Source of the DNA: Nelumbo lutea
Taxonomy: Eukaryota; Streptophyta; Magnoliopsida; Proteales; Nelumbonaceae
DNA length: 64,000 nucleotides
Assembly (NCBI GenBank): GCA_022828595.1
Contig: JAKGHH010000008.1
Span: 28,698,378-28,762,377, forward strand
Direction of reading: 5' to 3'
Below are positions 33,431 through 43,451 of this stretch, piece by piece (position 1 is the first letter of the stretch; every line of letters begins with the position of its first letter). Under the pieces are notes generated by a model. It did no database searches, had not been told where the DNA came from, and saw only the letters and a list, made by a program, of their open reading frames with translations. The translations under genes and the position numbers were made by a program.

Positions 33431-34550
33431 TCTTAGTATAAAAGATTTTTATTGAAAATAAAAAAAAGAATGAGATCCCCCTTTCCTCTTCATCCTCTTC
33501 CCCTTCCTCCTCCTAACTCCCCTCCTCTTAAGGAGGCTTACGCCTCTTGCGTTCTGAACTACGTCTGTTGACACAAATTTTATGCATAAATTTGGAGCAC
33601 AAAAAAATGTGAACAAATTCAAAGAAGTTTGATTTTTTGTTTTGTAGAAATGTAAGTGGGATACAAACTATTTTTGTTATTTTGCAAAAAAAAAAAAACT
33701 CTCTGATTCTCTTGCCACGAACACAACCTGAACTTATACTTATAGCTTGTCACGGACATGATTTGAAAAGCTTGTTGTAGAAAGAACTTGCAACGGTCAA
33801 TTGTATGCATGCAAGATATGAGAATTTTTTTCCTCTCTTTTTGATTGTAGTAATTTGATGAAGCTTTTGATCGCAGCAACTCAAAGGCCAGAATCCTTCA
33901 GCCGACGTTGCACGGAGCTATAATGGTTTTGGAGTTGAAATTCCGATTCTTCTTCCCTTCATTTTGGTGTGGCCATTCTCTCTTTTCCCCTTTCTTTTCT
34001 TTGAATGAAATAAGAATAGGTAAAGGATTTGAGAAGTCAAAATGTGAGCACCGAAGAAAGGACAGAAGGGGAGCTAGCGCTTCCTCTTGTTTTCTCCTCT
34101 ATTTATACAGGTTCCCCCCTTAGATGATGAGCTGGTCCAAAGGATTTAAATTGATTTGTATCCACCAATCATTGTTGGCAAGAAATGAGCTGGTCCAAAG
34201 GTTCCTCCTTTAGGTAATGAAATGCCTGGCATCATGCCTCCGCGTTTTAAAACATTGGGTGAGAGTAGCTCACTCTTTAGGTGCCACTTTGAACGCCTCA
34301 TGCAACTGATTTCCTAGGATTGCTAATGCAAGCTGATTTGTTGGCAAGAAATGGGGTAGTAGAGATACTTCGGACCCAGGGTTGGGCTGTAATTTATATG
34401 GTCTTTCTTCTTTCTGTTTTTTTTTTTCTTTGTTTTGCTTGTGTTTGAGCTAAATTTGTTGAAGCAGTTGTAAATATGCTCATTGTCTGAGCCCTTCTCT
34501 TGTATCTTTTCTTTCTTTAATGAATACGTATGTTGATTATCAAAAAGAAA
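33431..34550. other. Copy B non-coding segment with filler joint
   Basis: Matches 13441-14180 and 15600-15950 of copy A. At 34178-34212 the A-specific 1.4 kb is replaced by a short filler made of pieces found nearby (ggcaagaaatg, agctggtccaaagg). A minus-strand TATA-like sequence is at about 34103-34114. No gene is recognised. Confidence 0.5.
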
Positions 34551-34599
34551 CGGTGGTAGAACATTCTGTTTGGATGAGTGTTCTTTGGTGTTTATCCAG

Positions 34600-35060
34600 G
34601 CATGGCTAAGATTGAAGGGTGGAGTTTTGGGGCATTCATGAAACCATTGGCTTTTTATAGTAAGACACTTCATGAATGACACCTCTCCGTATCCACTTTG
34701 AAAACTCAGTCATATATTGAATTGGTTGTGACTATGAAGTCTACTACGCGCGAGGGCAATGATTATGTGTTCTTTTAGAAACGGACCGCAGTTGGAAGGG
34801 GATTGAGTCATCATCATCAGTCCTTTAAAATTTAGGAGACGTCAGGCCCATTCAGCCTAAGGGAGAGGGCATTTTGGGCTTTACAACACAATACAAATTA
34901 AAGAAGGGTGAAGGAGAAAATAGCAGACATAGAAGTTCTGGTGCAATGGGAAGGAGCACCACAGCAAGATGCAACTTGGGAGAGATGGGAAGACTAGCAA
35001 AATAGATCTCTAGATCATTGCCTTGAGGACAGGGCAAATGTTAAGGGTGGAGGAGATGGT
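34600..35060 (+). pseudogene. Chromovirus remnants: RNase H start and chromodomain
   Basis: 34640-34760 matches the RNase H remnant at 16030-16240 of copy A, shortened. From 34920 the frame EVLVQWEGAPQQDATWERWE...CLEDRANVKGGGDGN is the chromodomain-like C-terminus of chromovirus integrases (Reina/Tekay type). The integrase between them is deleted. Plus strand, degenerate. Confidence 0.6.
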
Positions 35061-35342
35061 AATTAGTCTGTTGCCACAGGAGAATTAAGGGGGTCTCCTA
35101 GACCTAGGATTAGCTAAAGTGGAGTTAGTACCTCTGGAGTAACAATTTGTGATTTGAATCATTTCCATATATAACAGAACTTCTATGTATTAGGAGTTAG
35201 TTCAAGCTCAAGAACTCTGGAATGTAATCATTTTCGCCATCGGTTTCTAGGTTGATGATTTAATTATCCGGTTTCGAATGAATAGTTTATTTTGGTAATA
35301 AAAATTTTAAAAATAATTAAAATAAAAAATGGTTAAAAACCG
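35061..35342. other. Chromovirus 3' flank, no gene
   Basis: Sequence after the chromodomain, possibly its 3' end or LTR (gtctgttgccacaggag). The boundary could not be fixed. AT-rich at the right. Confidence 0.35.
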
Positions 35343-38161
35343 TTGTCAGTACCCAATTTTTATTCGGTTTATCGCCTAAACCTCCAAATGCCCGATCAAA
35401 CGCTCCCGATCTCTCTAAAATACCAAGAAACCCAAAATTCCCAACTTTTAGCTCCAAAGCCCCTAAATCCACCGTTAAACCCTTCTAATACCAATCAGAT
35501 GGCCGCAATCAATCCCCGTTTACACTTTTACCCTCAGATCAGACACCACTATCAGACTTAAGGCCTTTCAAAATACTTAACCAAAAAATTTTAACTCAAG
35601 ATTCCTCCGTTTACCCCTTCACCAAGCAAAGATTTCATTATGATGCATCTCATTAGCTTAAACACTCGAAACCCAGATTCTCTTGATCTTAACATATCTT
35701 AACCAATCAAACCACACCATTAAACTCTAGATACATCAAAATACATGCCCATAAAGTTCCAACCATAGATTCCCCTATTTGCCCTTCCACCAAATCAGGA
35801 TTTGATTCTAGAACATCCCATTAACCCAAATTCCTACGATCTTTACCCTCCAAGAGTAACCAAACATCACCATCGAATCTTGGGCACCTCTAAATGCCCA
35901 CCTGTAAAATTTCTGCCCAAACCATTACACCTAGATTCCGTTTTAAGACTCTAGATTGACCAGATTCCAAATCTTTTTCGATCCGAGTTTAGATGGTCCA
36001 ATCTAACCTTAATAATCCCCTCAAACTTTCTAAAAACCTTACCTAGTGAAATTTCACACAAAATTACCTTTATTTGACCATTCATCACACTAAGATTTTA
36101 TTTCGAACCCCCTAGATTGACTGAACAACTACTTTTCTAGATTTGCCTAATTCGGACCTGGCTAACCCAGTCCACCCCACCAATCAATCTAGAATGTCCA
36201 AAAATCCTACCCTACCAAAATTCAGCCAAAAATGCCCTAATTTACCCCTTTATCCGAGAATATTCCATTACGGTCAATCTTGTGGGTCCACACATGAACC
36301 GACTCTGTGGTCAAACCGATATCAACCCTCCATATTTTGATCCAGAACCACCCACTATTGGATTAGGAACCCGGTTTGAGCCTTTGTAGGACCGGTTTTG
36401 ACCCAAATTTACAAATTACAAAATTGCCCCTAAACTCCCCAAAAATTACAAAATGCCATTAGCTTCCCCATATAAATTTAACGTAAACTTTTCAATTCAC
36501 CATAATACACCGTTCGCATCCCCTTCCTGTCGACAGCGGCGGTGAACCAATGGCATTCCTCCGGCCTCTCTCTCTCTTCTTATTCATTTAGAATCCTCTT
36601 AGCGGTACTGTTCATCTTCTTCGAGTTCTCCACACCTGATGTCTTCTTGTTCTTTCCTGTTTTCTCTCCATCAATCTTTTCCACCTCTCCTCTATCTATG
36701 CATTCCATTTTCTCCTCTTCCCGTCATTTTCCCTCAATTAAACTCCCTTCCTCTAGGTAATGTTCTCTCACCTCAATTAAACTCCCTCCCGGTTCCTCTG
36801 TTACCACAGGCTAAATCCGATCCCGCGTTCTCTACTCCTGATCAATCCTTCTTCGGCGTTTTTGGTCAATCTCTGGTGGAAACGAATGAATCGAGCTCTC
36901 ACCTGCAGCAACGAATGAATCTAGGCCTAAATCTCTTCAGGGAGCCGACGGAACACCAGCCGGCTTCTATAAATTCCCACCGTCAATCCAGGTTTGTAAA
37001 CGTTTCTTTGTTGGTTATTTAGAAATTGAACAAGCCTTTCCAGGTTTTAACGATTGTCATCTTCTCTTTCGTGAAGTGTTACTGTTCAATTTGTTTATTC
37101 TTTTTTATTGAAGTTTAAAATCGGTTTGAAAAGGAAGGTTAGAAAGTTTCGGTTTCTCTGCATATCACATTCTCCTTCTAGCTGGGTTGAAATTTTGTAT
37201 GTTCATATGTTGTATTAACTGGTACTGGCATCGGAGTTGCTCTAGTGTTAATCCAGTATCATGTAGGCTTTAGTTTTGTGAATTGAGTCGAGTAGCTAAT
37301 GGGCACGAAAGGAACCGACTACCGAGTTTGGACGAGAGGACAAAGTCATCCAAATAAAAAAAAATAATAATAATAATGAAAGGAGAATAGATAAAATAAT
37401 AAATAAATTGGATAGAAGGGTGAAATGGAGGGAACTAGGTCAGTAGACACAGACTTGTTTGGCGGAAAGAACAAGCTCTAAATGGGAAGTAATAATAAAA
37501 AAATGATGAAGAGAAATACATATAAACAAAGATATAAAAAGAAAAAAGAAAAAAAAATGAAAAATATGTATATAAGATGTAATAATCAAAAAATAAAAAT
37601 AAAAAGGGTTTCATGAGAAAAATGATAATAATTAATAAAATAAAATAAGAAAAACAAAAGAAAATATAAAAATGTAAAAGATAAAACAATAAAATGAAAT
37701 TAATAAAAAGATAATAATTCCATCAAACAAATAAAATCAAATTGGGTTTCATAAGAAAAAAAAATAAAAAAATGTAAAAATATACAAATATATGAATATA
37801 AAAGAAATAACAAAATAAAAATATAGTTAGAGAAGAACCTCTTGTGTTGTTTTGTTCTTTACTTGTTTTGCTTTATAATGTTCTTAGTTAATTGAATAAT
37901 CATGTATTTATGACCATGCTTATTTGAGATGTCATCTGGGCCCCACCTATTGGACTTGGGAGAGGGGTGTCTAACCCCTTCCCTCTCCCATCTGAGTCTT
38001 ATTCGGACTGGTGTAGTTGGTACCTCCAGCTTTTTGGAGTCACTGTTGAAACAAAATGTGTTTTGATGCAATTCCTAGAGGTCCCATCACCTTTACTTCC
38101 TAATCTAATGGGTGGTGACTCCATTTCTAGCCCAACTGAGTCATTTTCCGATTCTCACAAA
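35343..38161 (+). repeat. Putative long gypsy 5' LTR
   Basis: Starts tgtcagtacccaattttt and ends gattctcaca, just before tggcgactccaccg, a primer-site-like motif of plant gypsy elements. Its first ~220 bp recur inverted at 62745-62990 (complement tagtacccaatttttgttga, atgccc/cacccgatca, cc.atggcc.caatca), supporting a repeat family. A length near 2.8 kb would be unusual but is known for large Tat/Ogre elements. No partner LTR is in the window, so this is tentative. The frame at 36542-37022 is low complexity, Ser/Pro-rich. Confidence 0.45.
37345..37830. repeat. AT-rich low-complexity tract
   Basis: Dominated by aaataaaa, aataataat and similar runs, within the putative LTR. The frame seen on the minus strand (FLFFSFYIF...) is a composition artefact. 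Confidence 0.7.
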
Positions 38162-38735
38162 CTGGCGACTCCACCGAAGAGTTCTTGGACCATAGGTGGG
38201 GCTCACATGGGGCCCGTTTAGCTTGATTGACATTTTTTGTATATATGCATGATTTTGCATTATTTTCACTATAATAATAACTGATCATTTTCCTAATGAT
38301 TAGACAATTGTTTTATTTTTATTATTGCTTATCTACTTATTCGCACTTTACAAACATCATCTTGCATTAGATTTAGCATCCTATTGTCCTATAAGAGAGT
38401 GTCATACGCTTAAGCCTCAGGACCAAAGTACATGTACACTACGCTGAAATCCTTCAACCACCCACCAACCTGAGATGCTCATTTGTCTAATGGGTGGAGG
38501 TTTGAAGGTTGGAGATCTTGTTGGAACTTTGAGTCTAGGTGCCTAATTGTTTCCCTTTCCCATTCGAGTCTTATTCAGACTGGTGTACATAGTACCTTGG
38601 GCTTTTTGGAGTCACTATTGAAACAAAATGAGTTTTGGTGCAATTCCCAGAGGTCCCATCACCTCCACTTCCTAATCTGATAGGTGGTGACTCCATTTCT
38701 AGTCTAAGTAAGTTATATTCCGAATCTCACAACCA
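37970..38735 (+). repeat. Two direct copies of an LTR-end segment
   Basis: A ~190-bp segment (gagtcttattc.gactggtgta, ggagtcact.ttgaaacaaaatg, ggtggtgactccatttctag, ending tctcacaa) occurs at 37975-38163 and 38550-38735. Only the first is followed by the tggcgactccacc primer-like motif. Confidence 0.75.
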
Positions 38736-38862
38736 TTGAATGGGTTGAACCGGTCAACGGTTCGATAGCCTAGGTCAATAGATTGTTGACTGATTCAACG
38801 ATTTTTTGCCAAGGATTGGGTTTGGGGTAAAACAAAATTGGCTGTCTGGATGGTTTTTTGGC

Positions 38863-39300
38863 CAAATGGTCCAACCATCCAGATCAACGACAATTCAAAA
38901 GCCATGCTTAATATCCTTCATTGATCTATGCTATAAATTATTTTATATGCACAAGAGATTAGGGGTGCAACTTGGACGGACAAGGCAACTCAAGGATGGC
39001 TAAGATGCTTAGTTGGTATGTTAGTTGGTTCCTTTCAGTAGATATGGGGATTCTGAATTTCAAATCCTGTAGATAGGGGCACAAATGGTCCAACCATCCA
39101 GATCAACGATAGTTCAAAAATCATGCTTAATACCCTTCATTGATCTATGCAATAAATTATTTTATATGCACAAGAGATTAGGGGTGCAATTTGGGCGGAC
39201 ATGGCAATTCAAGGATGGCTAAGATGCTTAGTTGGTATGTTAGCTAGTTCCTTTTATTAGATACAGGGATTCCGAATTCAAATCCTGTAGATATTGGGAA
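38863..39300 (+). repeat. 219-bp tandem duplication with tRNA-like parts
   Basis: caaatggtccaaccatccag starts units at 38863 and 39082. Each unit ends in aagatgcttagttggtatgt followed about 50 bases later by aaatcctgtag, reminiscent of the A and B boxes of a tRNA-derived SINE. The tandem repeat is certain; the SINE assignment is weak. Confidence 0.65.
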
Positions 39301-39490
39301 TGAATTCACATTTGTGCCCCACTAAGGGCACCCCACAATGCCCCACAATACCCCACAACACATCCTGACCTTGTATCGGGAACATCTCTCAATGATAAGT
39401 ATGGAGATTATGAGACATCATCGAAAGATATTCTCAATACAAGGTTGGAATGTGCTATGGGGCATTGTGGGGCGCAAATGTGAACTCATT
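39299..39490. mobile_element. MITE with 24-bp inverted ends
   Basis: Left end aatgaattcacatttgtgcc, complement of right end aatgagttcacatttgcgcc. About 192 bp, no coding capacity. Inside, ccccacaat motifs repeat. No unambiguous target duplication, so the superfamily is open. Confidence 0.7.
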
Positions 39491-41411
39491 GAGAATGGGG
39501 GAGAAGTTACAAGTGTAGTGATGCGCTACTTAAAAAATTGGCCCCTATGGGGGATTCGGATGTATCGACAAATATCTAAAAAAAACATGGGTGGCCCAAT
39601 CCTAGCCTGGACTGACCCAACCCATATTTTATACAGGTTGGGTTTAGATTTTTGGTCATCATACTGGTCCTACACCCAATAGTTTGGGTTTTTCATGTTT
39701 TGGGTTAGGCTCAGGTTTAGCCATCTAGCCTTAGCCCTAACCCTGAGGTAGCCCAAACCTAGCCAACATATTTTAGCCCTTAATCATTATATCTCCTAGG
39801 GATAAATTTAGATTTTGAGAAAGAAATTGTGATTCAGAGAGTTCATATTCTAGTAATGTAGAATTGTAGAAATCATGTGGATAGATGCTACATCATTCTT
39901 CCATGTAAGCGAGTCGAGACTACTCGGGTCATAGTAATCGAGTTTGAGGTTCACAATAATAATTATAAATAAATACATGTATAATTGATTTTCAAATTAT
40001 ATTTTCATTTATAATATTTATAATATTAATTTATTTATAATTTATAATATTATTTTATTTATAATCAGCTCGAATAGCTCTCAAGTATCAACTTGAGTAG
40101 AGTTTGAGCCAAATATATGAAACTCGACATAGCTCGAGTCAAGTTTGGAGTTTTGTGTTTTTTGTATCATGCTCAAGTTTGAATAGCTTCATACTTGGCT
40201 TAACTTGACTCGATGACACCTCTAGTTCACCAAAACAAAATGAAAAATGTATCTTCATCTTCACATACACCATTTACTTTTTTTCTTAGAGTAGGGGAGA
40301 AATGCAAGGATATTCAAAAACAAAAGTAGCTTAATAAATACAATGTTTTAGAAAATATTGGTAAGAAAGTTTTCTCGGTTGGCTATAAACGAGTTTTTTA
40401 AAGACGAAGATTATAGCTCCTTTTTTGGTATATAATAATCTTTTTGTAAAGTAGGAATTGGGGGTATAGGGTTGCTTGAGCAATGATTGTTTAATTCCCG
40501 TGTACAACAACTTCTTGTACATTCTTTTTGGCTGTATTGTTAATTTTATAACTTTACCTTTCTCAAAAAAAAGCACTTATTCATATTTTTCCTTACAATA
40601 TATAGAGTTTCACTTTAGCTGTGGATAACCAAGTTGGATTGTTTTGTTATTTTGCTTTTAACCCCAACCAATTATGCCACTTTGTGTTGGATGCTTGTAG
40701 CTTTGTTAACATTTTTTTGGTTGATTGCCACAATATCCAACTGTCATGTGAGACAGAAGATAGAAGTCTCCACTCTTTTTTAGCTTTAGTTCATACCTAA
40801 AATCATTGTTTTTAAAAACCGAACCGGATCGAGCAGTCAAATTGGAAAAACTAGGAATCGGTCACCTGATTGGTTTCATTTTACGCTAAACTGCTTTTTG
40901 GTCAAAACCATTGATTTGGTTAGTGAACATTGACCCGGATAATAGTTTTTGACCATTTTTGCTTTTTTAATTTTTTAATTTTTTTCTATCAGGACGAGTT
41001 GTCCATTCAAACCAAATAGTCAAACTATTCGACCCGGGAACCAAACCTAGAACGATTCCTTGTCTAGCCAAGTTTTAAAAACCTTGCCTAAAATAACTTA
41101 TATGAGACTAAACTTATGTTTAATCAATAAACACCATCCCAACCAATTATACTAGATAAAATGTAAAAATTATGTAGATAGAACAATAAGTATACATATT
41201 TTATATTGTCCGATTGAATACTGGGTGTTCAAGACCAAATAACCCTTATCTTAGATTTGAATTCGAATTTATGTAGCTGTCATTCTTTTTGAAGACATAG
41301 CATCCCTATAAAACAATGAGCAAAGCCACTTATATAATCATTCTACAAATCTATTACCACAATATTAGGGAGTCAAAGCGGCAAGTTAATTGGTTTTAAG
41401 ATCTATCAAGC
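39491..41411. other. Repeat-derived non-coding stretch
   Basis: Contains gggttgggt/cccaaccc-rich sequence (39590-39770), a ctcgagt-rich segment ending cgatgacacctctag at 40207-40225 that looks like a hAT terminus without a clear partner, and a gtttttaaaaaccgaaccgg segment (40808-40830) with an inverted partner near 41075. These look like old MITEs, but boundaries cannot be defended. No gene is recognised. Confidence 0.4.
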
Positions 41412-41480
41412 TCCCTGATATGTATATCCACTACACACAGATTGAGGTGTAAATCGGGTCGTGGATATACATATCAGGGA
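41412..41480. repeat. Perfect 20-bp inverted repeat across the element's left end
   Basis: TCCCTGATATGTATATCCAC (41412-41431) in the flank and its exact reverse complement at 41461-41480 inside the element, with 29 bases between: target copy, gatt and the inverted end. The inner arm directly abuts the 17-bp terminal repeat and interrupts the usual ggtgtaaatcgggtc-cagcccgg order. Confidence 0.9.
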
Positions 41481-42033
41481 CCAGCCCGGCCTGACACGAC
41501 GGCCCATGGGCCTGGGGTTTTAGGTTAAACAGTCCAGCACGACACGGAACATTCGAGTGGGCTGGCACAACCCAGCCCGTAGCCTGGCCCATATATATTA
41601 TTTATATATATTTTATGTATTATATATATATTTATATAATTTTATTTAAATTATAATTATATAATAATATATAGTATATAATATATTAATATAATAACTA
41701 TTTTTTTTAGTTTTATTATACTAATTTATTTAATTATTGTATAAATAAGCAATTGTATACACAAAATTCATATAAAATTAAAATTTTAAGTTTTTTGTCA
41801 ATTTTTTTAAATAAATAGCTTTGGCCCGATCTGGGGCCTGAGATGGCCCAAGGCTTGGCCCATAGACCAATCGGCTTGTGGCATAGTATGGCATAACTCG
41901 GGCCTAGGCTATGAGCCGTGCTGGGCCAACCCCTAAATTTTTCACTAGGGAGGGTGGCACGGCCCACCGGCCAGCACGACATGACCTACACTTTGCACAA
42001 GGCACTGGCCTGGCATGACCCACTTTACATCTC
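41440..42033. mobile_element. hAT-type non-autonomous element
   Basis: Flanked by 8-bp direct repeats TACACACA (41432-41439 and 42034-42041). Inverted ends GAGGTGTAAATCGGGTC (41444-41460) and the complement of 42017-42033, GAGATGTAAAGTGGGTC, match at 13 of 17 positions. The core is ggcccg/cgggcc-rich with an AT island and no transposase. Four extra bases (gatt) lie between the left target copy and the inverted end. Confidence 0.75.
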
Positions 42034-42220
42034 TACACACAAAATGGTAGATGAAAGACAAAGTATAGATAAAAAGACCACATATACACAAATCAATGGT
42101 CTAGCCTCGTTTTATTCCTAGATAAAAACACCACATAAATCAGACTTCATAGAGAACTAAAGATGAATAAGTCCTAGCCTCATTTTATTCCTGCATATGT
42201 ATAGAACCTACTTAGAACTC

Positions 42221-42966
42221 TGATGTAGTGCAATCTGACTACTCCCAGCTGGAGGGTGATCTGGCTTCCAATCAAGCAACAAACTGGATCAATCTACAAG
42301 GCGATGGATCAGAGAACCCGAGGTGGCTAACCCGGCGAGGTCGCTCCGATGCTTAAGTTAGTATCTGCGAGTTGAATGCTTTTGAGAATTTGGGAGAGCT
42401 AAAGAACTAGAGAGTAGAGTGATCACGCGAACCTAGGCCTTGGAGGGGTTGTTGCTCTTATATAGCTGAGTTGTCGTGGGTTTCGCGGAACGGTTTCGGG
42501 ATCTTCAGCCTGAGTGGATGAGATTCGTTTCTGCTTTAGTCAGGAAGTAACGGATCAGTCAATCAAATCTACCATTTCTGCCTGATCTGGTCGGGGAGAG
42601 GATATGGCCTGCCGTTATAAGACGTGATCCTGTGAGGTTCGAAGTCTGTTAGCTCATCGTGATCTCGAGAGATTCGGGGTCCGCTAGAGAAACTTCTAGA
42701 GTCGTTATGTGGCAGTTTGAGTTGTTAGCCCCAAGTTGATACTTTGGTTCTTTAGTTCTAAACTGGATTGGATGCCAAGGTGAGCTTTGGGCCGAGGTGC
42801 CCCAACGTCGAGGTGGGATTTGGGTTGAGGTGCCCCAATGCCGAGGTGGTTGAATACCTATGCTCAAACGTTGCAAACTAGCTTGCCAGGCTGAGCTATC
42901 ATCCCTTAGTCAGGTCGTGTCCACATGTCCCATTTTTGCTAGGTCGGGCCAAATCACCCTTCATCA
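42221..42966 (-). repeat. 3' LTR of minus-strand Tat element
   Basis: 746 bp. On the minus strand it starts TGATGAAGGGTGATTTGG and ends GCACTACATCA. A polypurine tract (complement of attgccctccattccccga, 42967-42985) adjoins it and no primer site lies on the other side, so it is the 3' LTR. Confidence 0.85.
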
Positions 42967-43275
42967 ATTGCCCTCCATTCCCCGAACTAGGGGTCTCAAC
43001 CCAATGTAGGGATTTCATGACGAGTCCAGGTGGATTTGGCACGAGGTCTAGGCGACTTGACAGGCGAATCATTAGTTGGATCTGTTCAGCTACCCAGCTC
43101 AACTAGAAATAACCTAGGTCGTGTTTAATTTACACGTGGATGTCATGCCATTTATAAACTCCGCAGACGTCAAAATACGTGCTAAATCAATTTCAACCTC
43201 GGGGGTCATGCAACCAGTTTTCCTAGGAGCCATTGGATCGTGGTGATCTCGACCGTTGATCCCTGGACACACTGG

Positions 43276-43285
43276 CTATAAATAG
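43276..43285 (+). promoter_or_regulatory. TATA box of antisense gene, second copy
   Basis: CTATAAATAG in ggctataaatagggggc, about 170 bases before the ATG at 43452. Identical to 11879-11888. Upstream sequence (acgtggatgtcatg.catttataaactccgcagacgtcaaa) is also conserved in the first element and at 63930-63990. Confidence 0.7.
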
Positions 43286-43451
43286 GGGGCAAGGGGCTCA
43301 TTTTCTTCGCCACAAGTCCGCTAACCCACAATCTGAGGTTGTGCTCGAGTCTTCATTTCGGAGTGTTTCCGAGGTCACCTTCTTTTCCTTGGTCTTTCTT
43401 TTAGTGAGTCTCCCTTAGCTCTCTCCTTTTTCGATTTCGTGTCTTTCCATC

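Larger units (their letters stand above)
17987..34903 (+). repeat. Segmental duplication, copy B
   Basis: Direct-orientation counterpart of 1-16493. The blocks match in order: 17987-19164 with 1-1204, 31996-32780 with 1122-1900, 32785-32930 with 2204-2330, 32930-34180 with 13043-14180, and 34200-34903 with 15600-16493. B carries a composite copia insertion (19165-31995), lacks about 305 bp of A (1900-2204), has a B-only 102-bp tandem duplication (33163-33366) and longer TA runs near 32430 and 32710. The right boundary lies inside a chromovirus remnant that was deleted differently in each copy, so the original end is uncertain. Confidence 0.85.

Noticed and set aside
36542..37022. Ser/Pro/Phe-rich frame as a possible secreted protein gene
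   Set aside because: Low complexity, inside a putative LTR, no homologue or splice context.
37345..37830. AT-rich tract as a matrix attachment region or replication origin
   Set aside because: Only base composition supports it; simple A/T runs inside a repeat are a sufficient explanation.
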